A stretch of DNA of 64,000 nt from Mycetohabitans rhizoxinica HKI 454 (GCF_000198775.1 NC_014718.1:297154-361153); one strand, 5' to 3'; positions 1 to 9,044 are shown, counted from the stretch's first letter. Notes: generated by a model from the sequence alone, not told the origin. Numbers and translations: made by a program.

Positions 1-1257
1 CTCGCACGCGCGTTCGAGCATCGCGTGCAGCAACACGTTGGCACCGGCCTCGATCCATTCAGGCTTCGCGTCCTCGACCTCGTTGTGACTGATGCCGTCG
101 ATACACGGGACAAAGATCATCGACGTGGGCGTGACCTGGGCGAGATAGCACGCGTCGTGGCCAGCGCCCGATACGATGTCGCGATGCGAGTAGCCAAAGC
201 GCTCGGCCGCCGCGCGCACTGAACGAACGCATGTGGCGTCGAATGGCACCGGCGCGTAGTAGAAAATTTGCTCGACCTGTGCGTCCAGGCGGCCTGCGTC
301 GGCGAGTTGTGCGATACCCTCGCGCAACTCGGCATCCATCCGGGCCAGTACGTCGTCGCTCGGGTGCCGGAAGTCGACCGTAAAGAGCACACGTCCCGGG
401 ATCACGTTGCGCGAATTTGGATGAACCTGCATCATGCCGACCGTCGCGCACGCGAGTGGCGCGTGCCGCAGCCCAATCTCGTTGACCAGTTGCACCACGC
501 GCGAGGCGCCAAGCAACGCATCGCGGCGACGCGGCATTGGGGTTGGGCCGGCATGCGCTTCCTGCCCGGCCAGCACGATTTCGTACCAGCGCTGGCCTTG
601 TGCGTCGGTGACCACGCCGATCGTCTTGTTCTCGCTCTCCAGGATCGGTCCCTGCTCGATGTGCAGTTCAAATGCCGCGTGAATTGGCCGCCCGCCGCAT
701 GGCTGCTCGCCCGCATAGCCGATGCGCGAGAGTTCATCGCCGATCGTTTTACCATCGACATCTTTGCGCGACAGTCCGTACTCGAGTGAAAACACACCGG
801 CGAACACGCCGGAGGCTACCATCGCCGGCGCGAAGCGCGAGCCTTCCTCGTTGGTCCAGATTACCGTCTCGATGGGTCGTTCAGTGACGATCCCATGATC
901 GTTCAGTGCGCGGATTACCTCGAGGCCGCCGAGGACACCGTAGATGCCATCAAAGCGCCCGCCAGTCGGCTGCGAATCGGCGTGCGAGCCGGTCACCACG
1001 GGCGGCAAAGTGTCGTCCCGGCCAGCACGGCGCATGAAGACGTTGCCCATCCGGTCGACGCTGACCGTGCAACCGGCCGCCTTCGCCCAGTCCACGATCA
1101 AATCGCGCGCTTGCTTGTCTAGGTCGGTGAGGGCAAGCCTACAGACGCCACCACGCGGCGTCGCGCCGATCCTGGCCATCTCGATCAAGCTGTCCCACAA
1201 GCGCTTGCCATTCACCTTGAGCGCGGTGCTGAGCACACCGTCCGTTATGGTGTTCAT
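1..1257 (-). CDS. Zn-dependent N-carbamoyl-amino-acid hydrolase family (3' end cut by window)
   Basis: The minus-strand frame opens at an ATG (1257-1255) behind a GAGGACGGGG ribosome site and stays open to base 1. About 419 residues are present, so only the last few of this ~415-425-residue family are missing. Motifs in order: GSHADSQPTGG at about residue 90 (metal His and Asp), TNEEGSRF (metal/catalytic Glu), ELHIEQGP (metal His), AHAGPTPMPRRRD (dimerisation-domain loop), DFRHPSDD, SGAGHDA and ISHNEVE (last metal His). The family uses two metal ions to hydrolyse N-carbamoyl-L-amino acids, beta-ureidopropionate or allantoate in the cytoplasm. Family membership is clear; the substrate is not readable. 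The next gene downstream lies outside the window. Confidence 0.9.
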   Translation of the reverse strand, partial: MNTITDGVLSTALKVNGKRLWDSLIEMARIGATPRGGVCRLALTDLDKQARDLIVDWAKAAGCTVSVDRMGNVFMRRAGRDDTLPPVVTGSHADSQPTGGRFDGIYGVLGGLEVIRALNDHGIVTERPIETVIWTNEEGSRFAPAMVASGVFAGVFSLEYGLSRKDVDGKTIGDELSRIGYAGEQPCGGRPIHAAFELHIEQGPILESENKTIGVVTDAQGQRWYEIVLAGQEAHAGPTPMPRRRDALLGASRVVQLVNEIGLRHAPLACATVGMMQVHPNSRNVIPGRVLFTVDFRHPSDDVLARMDAELREGIAQLADAGRLDAQVEQIFYYAPVPFDATCVRSVRAAAERFGYSHRDIVSGAGHDACYLAQVTPTSMIFVPCIDGISHNEVEDAKPEWIEAGANVLLHAMLERACE

Positions 1258-1573
1258 CCCCGTCCTCTATGCATGTGGCGCATCGCGAACGCGATGCGCG
1301 TGACTACGTTTAGAACGTGCATTTGTGTCGTGATTGCAGCCATGACGCCTGATCACAGTGCATCGTTTATGCGGCCGGACTGGCCTCGATACCGCTGAAA
1401 CGCAATCCTGTTCAATTGGAAGGTTGTAGGCGATAAACGACGCAAATTCAATGTCGGATCGGAGTGAAAAGTATGCTATCGATGTTGCACCGCATGAACG
1501 AAAGCAGCAACGATCGCATGCGGCGGGCCGCGCCTTGGATGCTGCACGGCTACATTGACGCGATAGGGTAAGC
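1258..1573. other. Intergenic / N-terminal remnant region
   Basis: No convincing gene. A short frame from about 1488 (MNESSNDRMRRAAPWM...) runs to a TAA just before the DUF6306-like gene in a different frame and could be its displaced N terminus. Confidence 0.4.
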
Positions 1574-1987
1574 GTGCGGGCAGGCGCCCGGGTTGCCTCG
1601 CAGACCGCGGTCGAGCTGGTCGAGCCGGCGCTAAGGCAGTGGGTCACCGACATCCGGCAGGACGAAGCACGCTGGTGCGCTATGCTCACTCACGCAATCA
1701 TTTCGCTGGATGCCACGCCGACATCGCGCACTGGCGCGTTCTACGGCAAGGCCATGGCGATCAGGAACATCGGCGAACGGCTCGCGTTCTTGAATCGCGG
1801 CCAGCGCTGGGTCATGCGGCGGCTCTGCGCGCTGCTGCCAACGGTCCGCGACGCACGACTGCGCAGCGATCTGCAGGCGATGCTAGCTGCCCACCAGCGT
1901 AACGTCCTGCGCGTCGATGCGCGCGCCGGCACGGCCGCGGATGAGCCGGGCATGCCTGCACCGCAGCGGCCTGCCGCGCCGCAGTAG
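1574..1987 (+). CDS. DUF6306-like hypothetical protein, probably N-truncated
   Basis: 137 residues from a GTG. The core (RQWVTDIRQDEARWCAML, GAFYGKAMAIRNIGERLAF, LNRGQRWVMRRLCALLP) resembles small Burkholderia proteins of the DUF6306 type, which look helical and ferritin-like. Family members normally carry about 20 more N-terminal residues before the RAGARV segment seen right at this start, and an in-frame TGA lies upstream at 1556-1558. The N terminus was therefore probably lost by a frameshift. The Ala/Pro-rich C terminus looks poorly conserved. Function is unknown. Family assignment is from memory of the family and moderate. Confidence 0.5.
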   Translation: MRAGARVASQTAVELVEPALRQWVTDIRQDEARWCAMLTHAIISLDATPTSRTGAFYGKAMAIRNIGERLAFLNRGQRWVMRRLCALLPTVRDARLRSDLQAMLAAHQRNVLRVDARAGTAADEPGMPAPQRPAAPQ

Positions 1988-2263
1988 TGCTCCGGGCTGC
2001 CGGGCCTGCGCCACGAAGATGACGGTTGTCTGCATCCAACACGATGCAGGCATTCGAGCACTAGCGAGCCAAAGCCGGTATGGATATTGCGTCTGCCCCC
2101 CGTGCTTGACGCGTCGCGTCGAACCGTGGCGCCCGGATTGGCGTCTTAAAGCAAAAGGGTGGCGGGCACCGTGTGGATTGCGGGGGGCCGAGTTACCACC
2201 CGTGCTATTTCATTTCCCGGACGATGTAGTTTTTCCGCAGTCCGGGACCACTAAGGTAGGGAG
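1988..2263. other. Intergenic region
   Basis: No coding or RNA feature recognised. It ends with the strong ribosome site AGGTAGGGAG for the next gene. Confidence 0.4.
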
Positions 2264-2617
2264 ATGAACAACGGTTTGAATTCACGAGATACCGGCGTCG
2301 AGCATGCCCGCACGTCGGTTGCCACCACGCTGCGCGAAGCGACCTGGCAGGGTAGTCGTCACGCGCGCGCGGCTCAGCCCGCCACGGTGCGGCTCACAGT
2401 ACACGCATCGACAGGCGAGTTGCGGATCATTGCCGTGTGGGCGGCATTAGGCGCCTATGCGGGTCACGTCACGCAGAGCCGAATTCGCTGCAACCGCAAA
2501 CTTGCCGTGGACGTCCTGGAACTGGACTTTCGCGACATACCGGATGCTGCCCTCATGGACATCGCAGCTCATCTATCCGCAGCACCGTGGGTACGAGACG
2601 CGCGCGTCCAAGGATGA
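2264..2617 (+). CDS. Conserved hypothetical protein, 117 aa
   Basis: ATG at 2264 follows AGGTAGGGAG directly, a good ribosome site. The N-terminal 40 residues are low complexity and polar. Residues about 45-115 read like a compact alpha/beta domain (LTVHASTGELRIIAVWAALG, then RKLAVDVLELDFRDIPDAAL, then MDIAAHLSAAPWVRDARV). I do not recognise the family. The stop overlaps the ATG of the next frame by four bases (ATGA), which suggests translational coupling. Confidence 0.45.
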   Translation: MNNGLNSRDTGVEHARTSVATTLREATWQGSRHARAAQPATVRLTVHASTGELRIIAVWAALGAYAGHVTQSRIRCNRKLAVDVLELDFRDIPDAALMDIAAHLSAAPWVRDARVQG

Positions 2618-2973
2618 CACCAGCATACGAGAACCGGCTGGCCACCACGACACTCGCGGACCCGTTAATGGCAGGCCGGCCGCGGTGGCCCGATATACGC
2701 GATCCCAACCGCGGCAACCGTGAACTATTGGCCTATTGGCTCGCCCCGGACGCTGGCGCGACCGTGCTGCTCGAGCCGCTGGGCGCGACCCCGGAATTGT
2801 CGGCGCGCCTACATCCCTCGATGCCGGCGGCCAGCATGACCATTAACGTGGTGAATAGTAGGTGGACAACGTGTCGTTTCATCACGGGTTCTCCTTTGAC
2901 GAATGTCGTAATGAACCTTGCAACGTGCGTACCCGGGCGCTCACTTATTGGCCCCCTTTTAAATCCGCCGTAA
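2614..2973 (+). CDS. Hypothetical protein coupled to preceding gene, 119 aa, C terminus doubtful
   Basis: The ATG overlaps the TGA of the upstream gene (ATGA). The first about 75 residues (RWPDIRDPNRGNRELLAYWL, APDAGATVLLEPLGATPELS) have plausible protein composition. The tail from about 2840 on does not, so this may be a truncated gene whose reading frame has run into non-coding DNA. No family recognised. Confidence 0.3.
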   Translation: MTPAYENRLATTTLADPLMAGRPRWPDIRDPNRGNRELLAYWLAPDAGATVLLEPLGATPELSARLHPSMPAASMTINVVNSRWTTCRFITGSPLTNVVMNLATCVPGRSLIGPLLNPP

Positions 2974-3143
2974 CCATGCGCTGGCCGTCGGATGGCAAGG
3001 GGCCAGGCTTGCGATGTAGCCCGGGGCCCTCTATCGCCGCTTTCGTGACCGCGTTCCGTGCCGCGATGGCCATTGCCGCGGCGCCCGCGTTCGCGTGCCG
3101 GACATAGGCTTTATCGGTGGATATCTAGGAGTGGTTTCAGAAT
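2974..3143. other. Non-coding decay region
   Basis: No supported gene between the doubtful 119-aa frame and the toxin/HEPN remnants. Confidence 0.3.
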
Positions 3144-3458
3144 TTGGGGAAAAATCCTGCGCTACGCCGGCTCAGCCCTTGGCGCGTCACCTACGTGGTT
3201 GTCTATCGCGTCATAGCTTCCGCGATTGAAGTCGTAACGGTAGTGCACGCGCGGGTACCAAGAACATTCGTCACGAGGGCACTCCGCTATGAGTATGACG
3301 GCCAAAGATTACATCGCCAAGGCGGGACGCGTACTCGAAAAGACGCGTGTACTGTGCTGAATGCGGGCGGATTGGGAAAGGCATACAATCGAGTCTACTA
3401 TGGGATATGTAATACGGCACATGCGGCGTTACTCGTGGCAGCGAGTATGTCAGAATGA
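3144..3458 (+). pseudogene. ParE/RelE-type toxin remnant followed by HEPN-domain remnant
   Basis: From about 3160 the frame reads LRRLSPWRVTYVVVYRVIAS then AIEVVTVVHAR, which matches the last third of ParE/RelE toxins (strand, YRV strand, final HGAR-like strand). At 3291 a new start reads MSMTAKDYIAKAGRVLEKTR, the usual beginning of small HEPN proteins, but stops at a TGA. The HEPN continuation (GGLGKAYNRVYYGICNTAHA, then ALL) lies in the adjacent frame, so a frameshift at about 3350 separates the halves. Both look like dead remains of toxin-type genes. ParE assignment moderate, HEPN fairly good. Confidence 0.5.
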
Positions 3459-3494
3459 AGTCGATTAAAGTCCGATGCTTTCAAGGAGGCAACC

Positions 3495-3830
3495 ATGGCA
3501 GGCGTTGGTAGTGAAAAAGTTTTTGAGAATAGCAAAGTTATTGTCTGGAACTTTACTCTTGAGCCCGGTGCTTTCTCCCCGCTCCACACGCATGAACACG
3601 ACTACATGTGGTACACGATCGAGGGCGCGGTTCTACAGATTTTTGATGAAGATGGAAAGGATCTTGGAACGCTCGACGTACCGACGGGCGCAGTCTACTC
3701 TTTAAAGCTTAATAACGGCTATCTTGAGGTGCTTTCAGAGATCGGAAACGGCATTCAAGTACCCGCAACCCATAAAACGCGCAACACTGGCACAACTCCG
3801 TACCGGGAGATTCTTGTGGAATATAAATAA
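3495..3830 (+). CDS. Cupin-fold protein (BauB-like), 111 aa
   Basis: Start fixed by AAGGAGGC seven bases before the ATG. A single small cupin: WNFTLEPGAFSPLHTHEHDY supplies the metal-type HxHxxD-like cluster of motif 1 (residues about 18-37), and LEVLSEIGNG ... PATHKTRNTG covers motif 2, whose His may close the metal site. Small cupins of this kind occur next to beta-alanine/aspartate degradation genes or stand alone; activity cannot be read. The gene is complete and richer in A/T than its neighbours. Decayed toxin remnants lie upstream and a UDG-fold gene downstream on the same strand. Confidence 0.8.
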   Translation: MAGVGSEKVFENSKVIVWNFTLEPGAFSPLHTHEHDYMWYTIEGAVLQIFDEDGKDLGTLDVPTGAVYSLKLNNGYLEVLSEIGNGIQVPATHKTRNTGTTPYREILVEYK

Positions 3831-3988
3831 TAAAAAAATGCTCGGCGACGATCGGTTCGAGGCCCTGATCTACGCGACACACTGGTCGGCATGTTGGCAC
3901 GATGACGCATCGCTGGCACGCGACGATGGCGCTGGGCCCGCCTCAGGTGTATGCTCCGCTGGTCTGATTTGATGTGCGTTGAAGCAGT

Positions 3989-4609
3989 ATGAAGCTCGTG
4001 CAGCCCCATCTCCGATATGCATCTCTGGACACGTTGCTGCGCGACGTGCGCGCATGCCGTGTCTGCGATACGCAGTTGCCGGCCGGCGCGCGGCCGGTGG
4101 TCAGGGCCAGCCGCGATGCGCGTCTGTTGATCGTCGGCCAGGCGCCGGGAGCAAAAGTTCATGCGTCCGGGGTGCCATGGAGTGACGCCAGCGGCAAGCG
4201 GTTGCGGGACTGGCTCGACATGACCGAGGCCGAATTTTACGATACGTCTCGCGTCGCGATCATTCCGATGGGCTTCTGCTACCCGGGTCGGGGTGCAAGC
4301 GGGGACAATCCCCCGCGACCGGAATGCGCGCAATTGTGGCTTGAACAGCTGCTGTCCCATTTGCCACGGGTCGAGTTGACCCTGTTAGTTGGGCAATATG
4401 CGCAGCGCCATTTCCTCGGCGCACGGCGCAAGTCGTCGCTGACAGAGACGGTCCGCGCGTGGGCCGAGTACACCCCAACGTATGTGCCACTGCCGCACCC
4501 GTCGCCGCGCAACCAATTATGGTTCAAGCGCCACCCGTGGTTCGGCGACCAGGTGCTGCCAATGCTCAAGCAGCGCATCGCGGCGTTGTTCGGCACGCCG
4601 CCACGCTAA
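3989..4609 (+). CDS. Uracil-DNA glycosylase superfamily protein, 206 aa
   Basis: Motifs of the COG1573-type UDG fold are in order: LLRDVRACRVC at about residue 20 (two cysteines that in family-4 enzymes belong to an Fe-S site), LLIVGQAPGAKVHASGVPWS (residues 46-65, the GxAPG water-activating loop), MGFCYPGR, TLLVGQYAQRHF, and PLPHPSPRNQLWF (the HPS-type DNA-intercalation loop). Length fits family 4-like proteins, but the full set of four Fe-S cysteines is not evident, so this may be one of the broader uncharacterised UDG-like proteins. Expected role: removal of uracil from DNA. The ribosome site is weak. Confidence 0.8.
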   Translation: MKLVQPHLRYASLDTLLRDVRACRVCDTQLPAGARPVVRASRDARLLIVGQAPGAKVHASGVPWSDASGKRLRDWLDMTEAEFYDTSRVAIIPMGFCYPGRGASGDNPPRPECAQLWLEQLLSHLPRVELTLLVGQYAQRHFLGARRKSSLTETVRAWAEYTPTYVPLPHPSPRNQLWFKRHPWFGDQVLPMLKQRIAALFGTPPR

Positions 4610-5059
4610 CGGACGAGTCCCCGATATACGACAACCAGCGCGCATGCGGCTGTGCGGCACTTATCTTGCGCTCCATCGTGTTGCTGGCATGGCTCGCTCG
4701 AGCAGTACCGATGCGAGCCGCCGGCCGTGGCGACGAACCGACGGTGTTCCAAGATGCCGCACTGCGGCGTGCCACGGTGATAATCCACAAGCGATGAAAT
4801 GCAGAAAAGCGCATTATAGGCGTTACATGGTAAGCGGCATCGTGCTCACCGCGGTGCAATGGGCACCGTGCGAGGCCGATGCGGATCAGTCCAGCAGACA
4901 ATTGCGCCAGTGGACGCAAGCTTTTGCAGTCCGGTGTGCAAGGTCACTCATGCAGGCCGCGCCGGCTAGAGCCGCGACCTGGTACGGACCGCGCATCCAC
5001 GCTGGCGATGTGCGCTGAGTAGAAAACCGGATCGGACGCAGACTTGAAGGAGCACCGTT
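4610..5059. other. Intergenic region with a doubtful 74-codon frame
   Basis: A frame from ATG 4796 to 5018 begins MKCRKAHYRRYMVSGIVLTA, positively charged then hydrophobic like a signal peptide, but has no recognisable family and no clear ribosome site. Nothing else seen. Confidence 0.25.
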
Positions 5060-5683
5060 ATGCCACGTCCTTTCTACTTGCGCCGCGCGCCGCGTGGCTT
5101 CGGCGCCGAGGGCGACGGCCATGTCCGCCGCGGCGGCGCAACCTCGGCGCGTCCGCCCGGCGTATCGTACGCCCCCGTGCCCACGCCCGAAGCGTTCATG
5201 TTGCCACCGAAAGACTGGATACCGAACAACGATCGCTTGCCGGTGCTGCTCTACCGTGCAGGACTCAGTCCGTATGAGTACGATCTGGCGGCGTGTTTCG
5301 AGGCAACCTTTGCCCGCTATGGCTGGCCACCGCGATGGCGGGGCTGCATCTACGATTTCCCGCACTTTCACTCGACCGCACACGAGGCGCTGGGCATCGC
5401 GCAGGGCGTGGCCAGCGTCGAGTTGGGCGGCCCCGGCGCACGCAAGGTGCAACTGGAGCGTGGCGACGTGCTCGTGCTGCCAGCGGGCACAGGCCACCGC
5501 TGCTTGTCGGCCAGCGAAGACCTGGTGGTAGTGGGTGCTTATCCGACTGGGCAGCAGTGGGGCATCTGCCGAGAGCCATTGCCGGAGGACGCGGTGCAAG
5601 CCATGCGCTCGCTGGCGGTGCCGGATAGTGATCCATTGGGCGGTGCCCACGGCCCATTGACGCGTTTGTGGCGCGCGGGATGA
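5060..5683 (+). CDS. YjlB-type cupin protein, 207 aa
   Basis: Start chosen at 5060 because GAAGGAGCACC precedes it. The recognisable domain begins at residue 47 (MLPPKDWIPNNDRLPVLLYR), which is where shorter homologues start. Core motifs: CIYDFPHFHSTAHEALG (metal-type FHSTAHE cluster), SVELGGPG, GDVLVLPAGTGHRCL (second cupin motif with His), VVVGAYPTGQQWGICR. YjlB-like cupins are common in proteobacteria without a settled function. The next gene starts 26 bases downstream on the same strand, so the two may be co-transcribed. Confidence 0.85.
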   Translation: MPRPFYLRRAPRGFGAEGDGHVRRGGATSARPPGVSYAPVPTPEAFMLPPKDWIPNNDRLPVLLYRAGLSPYEYDLAACFEATFARYGWPPRWRGCIYDFPHFHSTAHEALGIAQGVASVELGGPGARKVQLERGDVLVLPAGTGHRCLSASEDLVVVGAYPTGQQWGICREPLPEDAVQAMRSLAVPDSDPLGGAHGPLTRLWRAG

Positions 5684-5708
5684 CACACCAACACAATAGG
5701 AGTGAGCG

Positions 5709-6098
5709 ATGAGCATACGAATCGTGCAACTCGGCTCGCCGCGCGCCGATGACGAGGGCTTGCGCATTGGCACGGTGCGCAGGCCGCCACGCGGCGTGCC
5801 CAAGGCTGAATTCGCCCGACGCGACTACTATGACGTGTGGTTGCCGATTTTGTCGCCGGACGCAGACGGTGTGGCGCAGGCGAAATCGGCGCACGGTCAA
5901 GCCGAATGGAACGCGTTCGCCCGTAGCTTTCGTGCCGCCATGAACAGCGGTGACGCCAGCAAGGTACTGGACGTGCTCGCCGCGCTTTCCAAGTCGACAA
6001 ATTTCTCGATCGGCTGCTATTGCGAAGACGAAAGCCGTTGTCACCGCAGCATTCTGCGCGAGCTGCTGAAGGCACGCGGCGCGCAGATCCGGTCGTGA
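5709..6098 (+). CDS. DUF488 family protein, 129 aa
   Basis: Start at ATG 5709 after TAGGAGTGAGCG. Family hallmarks: RIGTVRRPPRGVPKAEFARR near the N terminus, YYDVWLPILSP, and the C-terminal cluster IGCYCEDESRCHRSILRELL with the conserved Cys-x-Cys ... Cys-His-Arg. DUF488 (YeaO-like) proteins have a small alpha/beta fold, unknown activity and frequent stress or metal context. Complete in length. Follows the YjlB-type cupin at 26 bases. Confidence 0.85.
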   Translation: MSIRIVQLGSPRADDEGLRIGTVRRPPRGVPKAEFARRDYYDVWLPILSPDADGVAQAKSAHGQAEWNAFARSFRAAMNSGDASKVLDVLAALSKSTNFSIGCYCEDESRCHRSILRELLKARGAQIRS

Positions 6099-6250
6099 AG
6101 CGACGGCCGGTCAGCGAATCCGCTCGCGGTCAAGCCCCCGGCACGTCGGACGAGGGCTACGTCGCAAGCGGGACACCTCACGTGCGAGATACGTCGCAAG
6201 GTCCATGGCCAAGCCTTCGCCAGCAGCCACGCCAAGCCCGCGGCAAGTGG

Positions 6251-6553
6251 ATGCGTATCCGCACCGGGGATACCGTCGCCATCGGTCCCGGTAGGATCGC
6301 ATTGCTCGAAGCCGTGCCCATGCACGGTTCGATCTCGGCCGCCGCGCGCAGCCTAGGCATGTCCTAGCGGTGCGCATGGCGGTTGCTCGACGAGTTGAAT
6401 CAGTCACTGAAGTCCCCGGCGATCGTCTCGAAGCAGGGCGGGATAACGGGGTGGAGGCTGCACACTCACGGCGGTCAGCGAGCAGATCTCACGGTGGTCG
6501 GCGAGCAGATCGTGTGGTTTTATCGGGACCTGCAATTGTTTCGAAAAAACTAA
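6251..6553 (+). pseudogene. ModE/LysR-type winged-helix regulator, single in-frame TAG
   Basis: The frame runs MRIRTGDTVAIGPGRIALLE, then AVPMHGSISAAARSLGMS, then TAG at 6365-6367, then RCAWRLLDELNQSLKSPAIV, ending at TAA 6551-6553. This is the N-terminal DNA-binding domain of ModE-like (molybdate/LysR-like) regulators, about 100 residues, where Tyr-Arg-Arg usually follows GMS. Apart from the amber codon and a degraded segment near 6450 (expected SQGGxxGGG), the frame is open. It would normally act as a cytoplasmic DNA-binding protein. Confidence 0.7.
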
Positions 6554-6662
6554 TTCAGTGCCGCAAAAATAGGGATTTACCCTAGAAAACTTAATCTCTA
6601 GACTGCAATTGTCGTCCCAAGCAATTTGGCGGGACACCTCAATAATAGTGCGGAGGTTCATA

Positions 6663-6983
6663 ATGAAGTCCATGTTCTATGCGGCCGTGGCTGCTTCGGT
6701 TTTCGCTGTGCCGATTGCTTCCTTCGCTCAGGCGAACGCGCCGTTGACCCGTGCTCAAGTGCAGGCTGAGTTGGCCCAGCTCGAAAAGGCTGGCTATCAG
6801 CCAGGTCTTGCAAGTCCGTATTACCCGGCCGATATCCAGGCGGCAGAAGCGCGCCTGTCCGCACAGCAAACGTCGTCAGTCGGGGGCGTCGCGACCGGGG
6901 CCTCGCGTAGCGGCGCAGGCAATGCCGCCGTGTCACCGCGTGAACCGGCAAACGAGGTCAACTCGGTCTACTTCGGCCAGTAA
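6663..6983 (+). CDS. DUF4148 periplasmic protein, 106 aa
   Basis: Start at ATG 6663 behind GCGGAGG. Residues 1-22 form a signal peptide (MKSMFYAAVAASVFAVPIAS, with cleavage expected after the FAQA region). The mature part has the DUF4148 signature: LTRAQVQAELAQLEKAGYQP and YYPADIQAAEARL. These small exported proteins are plentiful in Burkholderia and Ralstonia; function unknown. Complete and apparently functional; followed by a clear terminator at 7068-7094. Confidence 0.9.
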   Translation: MKSMFYAAVAASVFAVPIASFAQANAPLTRAQVQAELAQLEKAGYQPGLASPYYPADIQAAEARLSAQQTSSVGGVATGASRSGAGNAAVSPREPANEVNSVYFGQ

Positions 6984-7067
6984 GCGGCCGGGCGCAACCG
7001 GCCGACGGTTCGCGCGCGCTTAATAACACTGATTGCATTACCTCCACCGCCCGGCGACGGACGGCAT

Positions 7068-7094
7068 GCCCAGGCGCCCCGCCTGGGCTTTTTT
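7068..7094 (+). terminator. Rho-independent terminator after the DUF4148 gene
   Basis: Perfect 8-bp stem GCCCAGGC (7068-7075) / GCCTGGGC (7081-7088), loop GCCCC, followed by six T (7089-7094). Confidence 0.85.
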
Positions 7095-7324
7095 CCACCT
7101 GGCTTATCCCCGCGAAACGCAATCGGCTTTTCTGTGCGCCGTCAAGGCTGTTTCGGGTCACGACTGGTAGGCGCGGAACATCGTTGAGCAGTCTGCCAAT
7201 GGCCGAGTGGGCGCCATAGCGCACGGCACATCACTTGGTTCGCGCCCAAGGTCCTGCCCAGCCCCGATTGCACGACGGTGCGCAGATGTCGTACCGTGAG
7301 GCCCGTGCCGCTTGGTTGACCGTC

Positions 7325-7792
7325 ATGCCCGTACCGCCCTGTATTCCATTTCACTGTACATTGCGTGCGGCAACGCTGGAAGACTTCGACTTCGCCGAGG
7401 CACTCACGTGCACGAACATGGGTGTCTACTATCGCCGCCGCCATGGTCTGACATGGCACGCCGACCTGTTTCTGACCAGTTGGTGGCTGTTGGAAAACTA
7501 CATTGTCGAACGGGACCGCTAACGCATCGGCGTGCTGCACATCAGCAACGAAGAGGATGCACTGCATATCCGCGACCTGCAACTGGCGTCTGAAGTCGGC
7601 GGTGCGGGCGGTGGCACGTTCCTGCTAGAAACCGTGCATGCGTGGGCTCGCCGGCGTTGCCTAAGGATATTGCGTCTGCATATGTTCGCCGACAACCCCG
7701 TCACAAGACTGGATGCGCGGCGCGGCTATCAGGACGTCGGGGGACAGCTTGCCGACTTCGGAATGATCAAGCAGATGGAGCGCGTTGCCTGA
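7325..7792 (+). pseudogene. GNAT-family N-acetyltransferase, single in-frame TAA
   Basis: The first half (TLRAATLEDFDFAEALTCTN, MGVYYRRRHGLTW, SWWLLENYIVERDR) ends at TAA 7520-7522. The same frame resumes RIGVLHISNEEDALHIRDLQ, GGAGGGTFLLETVHAWARRR (acetyl-CoA pyrophosphate loop) and LHMFADNPVTRLDARRGYQD, to TGA 7790-7792. The split is a single stop codon in an otherwise complete ~155-residue GNAT protein. Start is uncertain: 7325 gives the family-like N terminus, while ATG 7289 is also open. Substrate unknown. Confidence 0.75.
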
Positions 7793-7867
7793 CTGCGGCA
7801 GTCCAGCATCACCGCCGGATTGATTCCGCGCACCGCCGATCGATTAGGCATCCTTTAAAATCGTCGG

Positions 7868-8743
7868 CTACGGTGCCGGCGGCCAGGTTGAGCCGATCGG
7901 CCCGGCTACCTCGTCAGGTTCGAAGACTTGGGATTCGCACGCACCGGGCGCGCCGTCCTGCCGCGTGAAGAATGCACGGGGGCTCTCGCCAAACGCGCGA
8001 CGAAACATCGCCGAGAAAGCACTCTGGCTCTGGTAGCCGAACTGACGAGCCACGCGCGCGAGGGGATACCCTTGGCTGAGCAGCGGGATCGCGCGAGCCA
8101 GTACCGCCTGCTGTCGCCATTGCGAAAAACTCACGCCCAGTTCCTGCCGGAACAACCGTGCAATGGTACGCACGCTGGCGCCCGCCCGCGCGGCTACCAT
8201 CTCGAGCGTTTGCGCATGCGCGGGATCGACCAGCACGGCCTCGCACAGCCCCCGCGGGCGCTTCTCGGTCGGCAGCGGCACGCCAAGCGGCAGCGGCCGG
8301 GAGCGCATCATTTCGTCCAACAGCAACTCGCACAGCAGCGCTTCGCGCCGCCTGGGCAGCTCGCGTGCATCGAGCGCCGCAATCACCTCGCGCATCAAAG
8401 GCGAAACTTTGACAACCCGGCATCCGCTGAGCCCCACCGGACACGCGGATCCGTCAATATAGATCGTGCGCAGGAACGCGTCCTCAATGACGGCGACCTG
8501 GTGTGGCATGTGCGGCGGCACATACACGGCGCGCGACGGCGGCACAATCCAGGTGGTGTTCATACTGGTCATGCGCAACACGCCGCGCGACGAGTAGGTC
8601 AGTTGCGCCCACGGATGCGTATGGCCCGCAAAACCATGACTGGCTGGCATGGGCCGGGACCGAACCCGGATTGGATGACCGCGGGTCGGCGCGTGATGCG
8701 ACGCAATGTCGGTCCTCAGGACCGGAATGTCGGCAGAGAGCAT
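7868..8743 (-). CDS. AraC-family transcriptional regulator (NimR-like), 291 aa
   Basis: N-terminal cupin sensor (GFAGHTHPWAQLTYSSRGVL at about 40, PSRAVYVPPHMPHQV) followed by two helix-turn-helix motifs: LEMVAARAGASVRTIARLFR and YPLARVARQFGYQSQSAFSA with MFRRAFGESPRAFF at the end. The sensor layout (HTHPWAQL, PPxxxHQV) matches the NimR-like AraC group. Such proteins normally control an adjacent efflux gene, but no transporter is next to it here; the remnant rraA lies upstream in the opposite direction. Complete. Cytoplasmic DNA-binding activator or repressor; ligand unknown. Confidence 0.88.
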   Translation of the reverse strand: MLSADIPVLRTDIASHHAPTRGHPIRVRSRPMPASHGFAGHTHPWAQLTYSSRGVLRMTSMNTTWIVPPSRAVYVPPHMPHQVAVIEDAFLRTIYIDGSACPVGLSGCRVVKVSPLMREVIAALDARELPRRREALLCELLLDEMMRSRPLPLGVPLPTEKRPRGLCEAVLVDPAHAQTLEMVAARAGASVRTIARLFRQELGVSFSQWRQQAVLARAIPLLSQGYPLARVARQFGYQSQSAFSAMFRRAFGESPRAFFTRQDGAPGACESQVFEPDEVAGPIGSTWPPAP

Positions 8744-9044
8744 GGCGCTAACAACGGCACAAACAAAAATGAAATAATGGCGCAGTTTCGCAGCAATTTG
8801 GCCCGCTGATAAGCAATGTCATGATGGTCTCCGGGTGCCGCGTATGGCATACGCGGACACGCGCCGACACTAGCCGGCCGATTCATGCGTTGAGTGGCCG
8901 TTTTTTAGCTTCATCCGCCTGAATGAATTCACTGTCTTGGCACGCGCACTATGCTACGGGGCGAGCGGCCCGGCCGTGCGCCCGTGCTGGTGAAAATCCA
9001 TGGCGTGCAAACGGCATCGGGCCGCTCTTATTCCAGGAGATACG
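8744..9044. other. Divergent intergenic region
   Basis: Lies between the AraC regulator (minus) and the rraA remnant (plus) and should hold the regulator's promoter. No specific operator could be identified. Confidence 0.35.

Noticed and set aside
4796..5018. 74-codon frame with a signal-like N terminus as a real gene
   Set aside because: No ribosome site and no recognisable family; kept only as a doubtful note in the intergenic entry.
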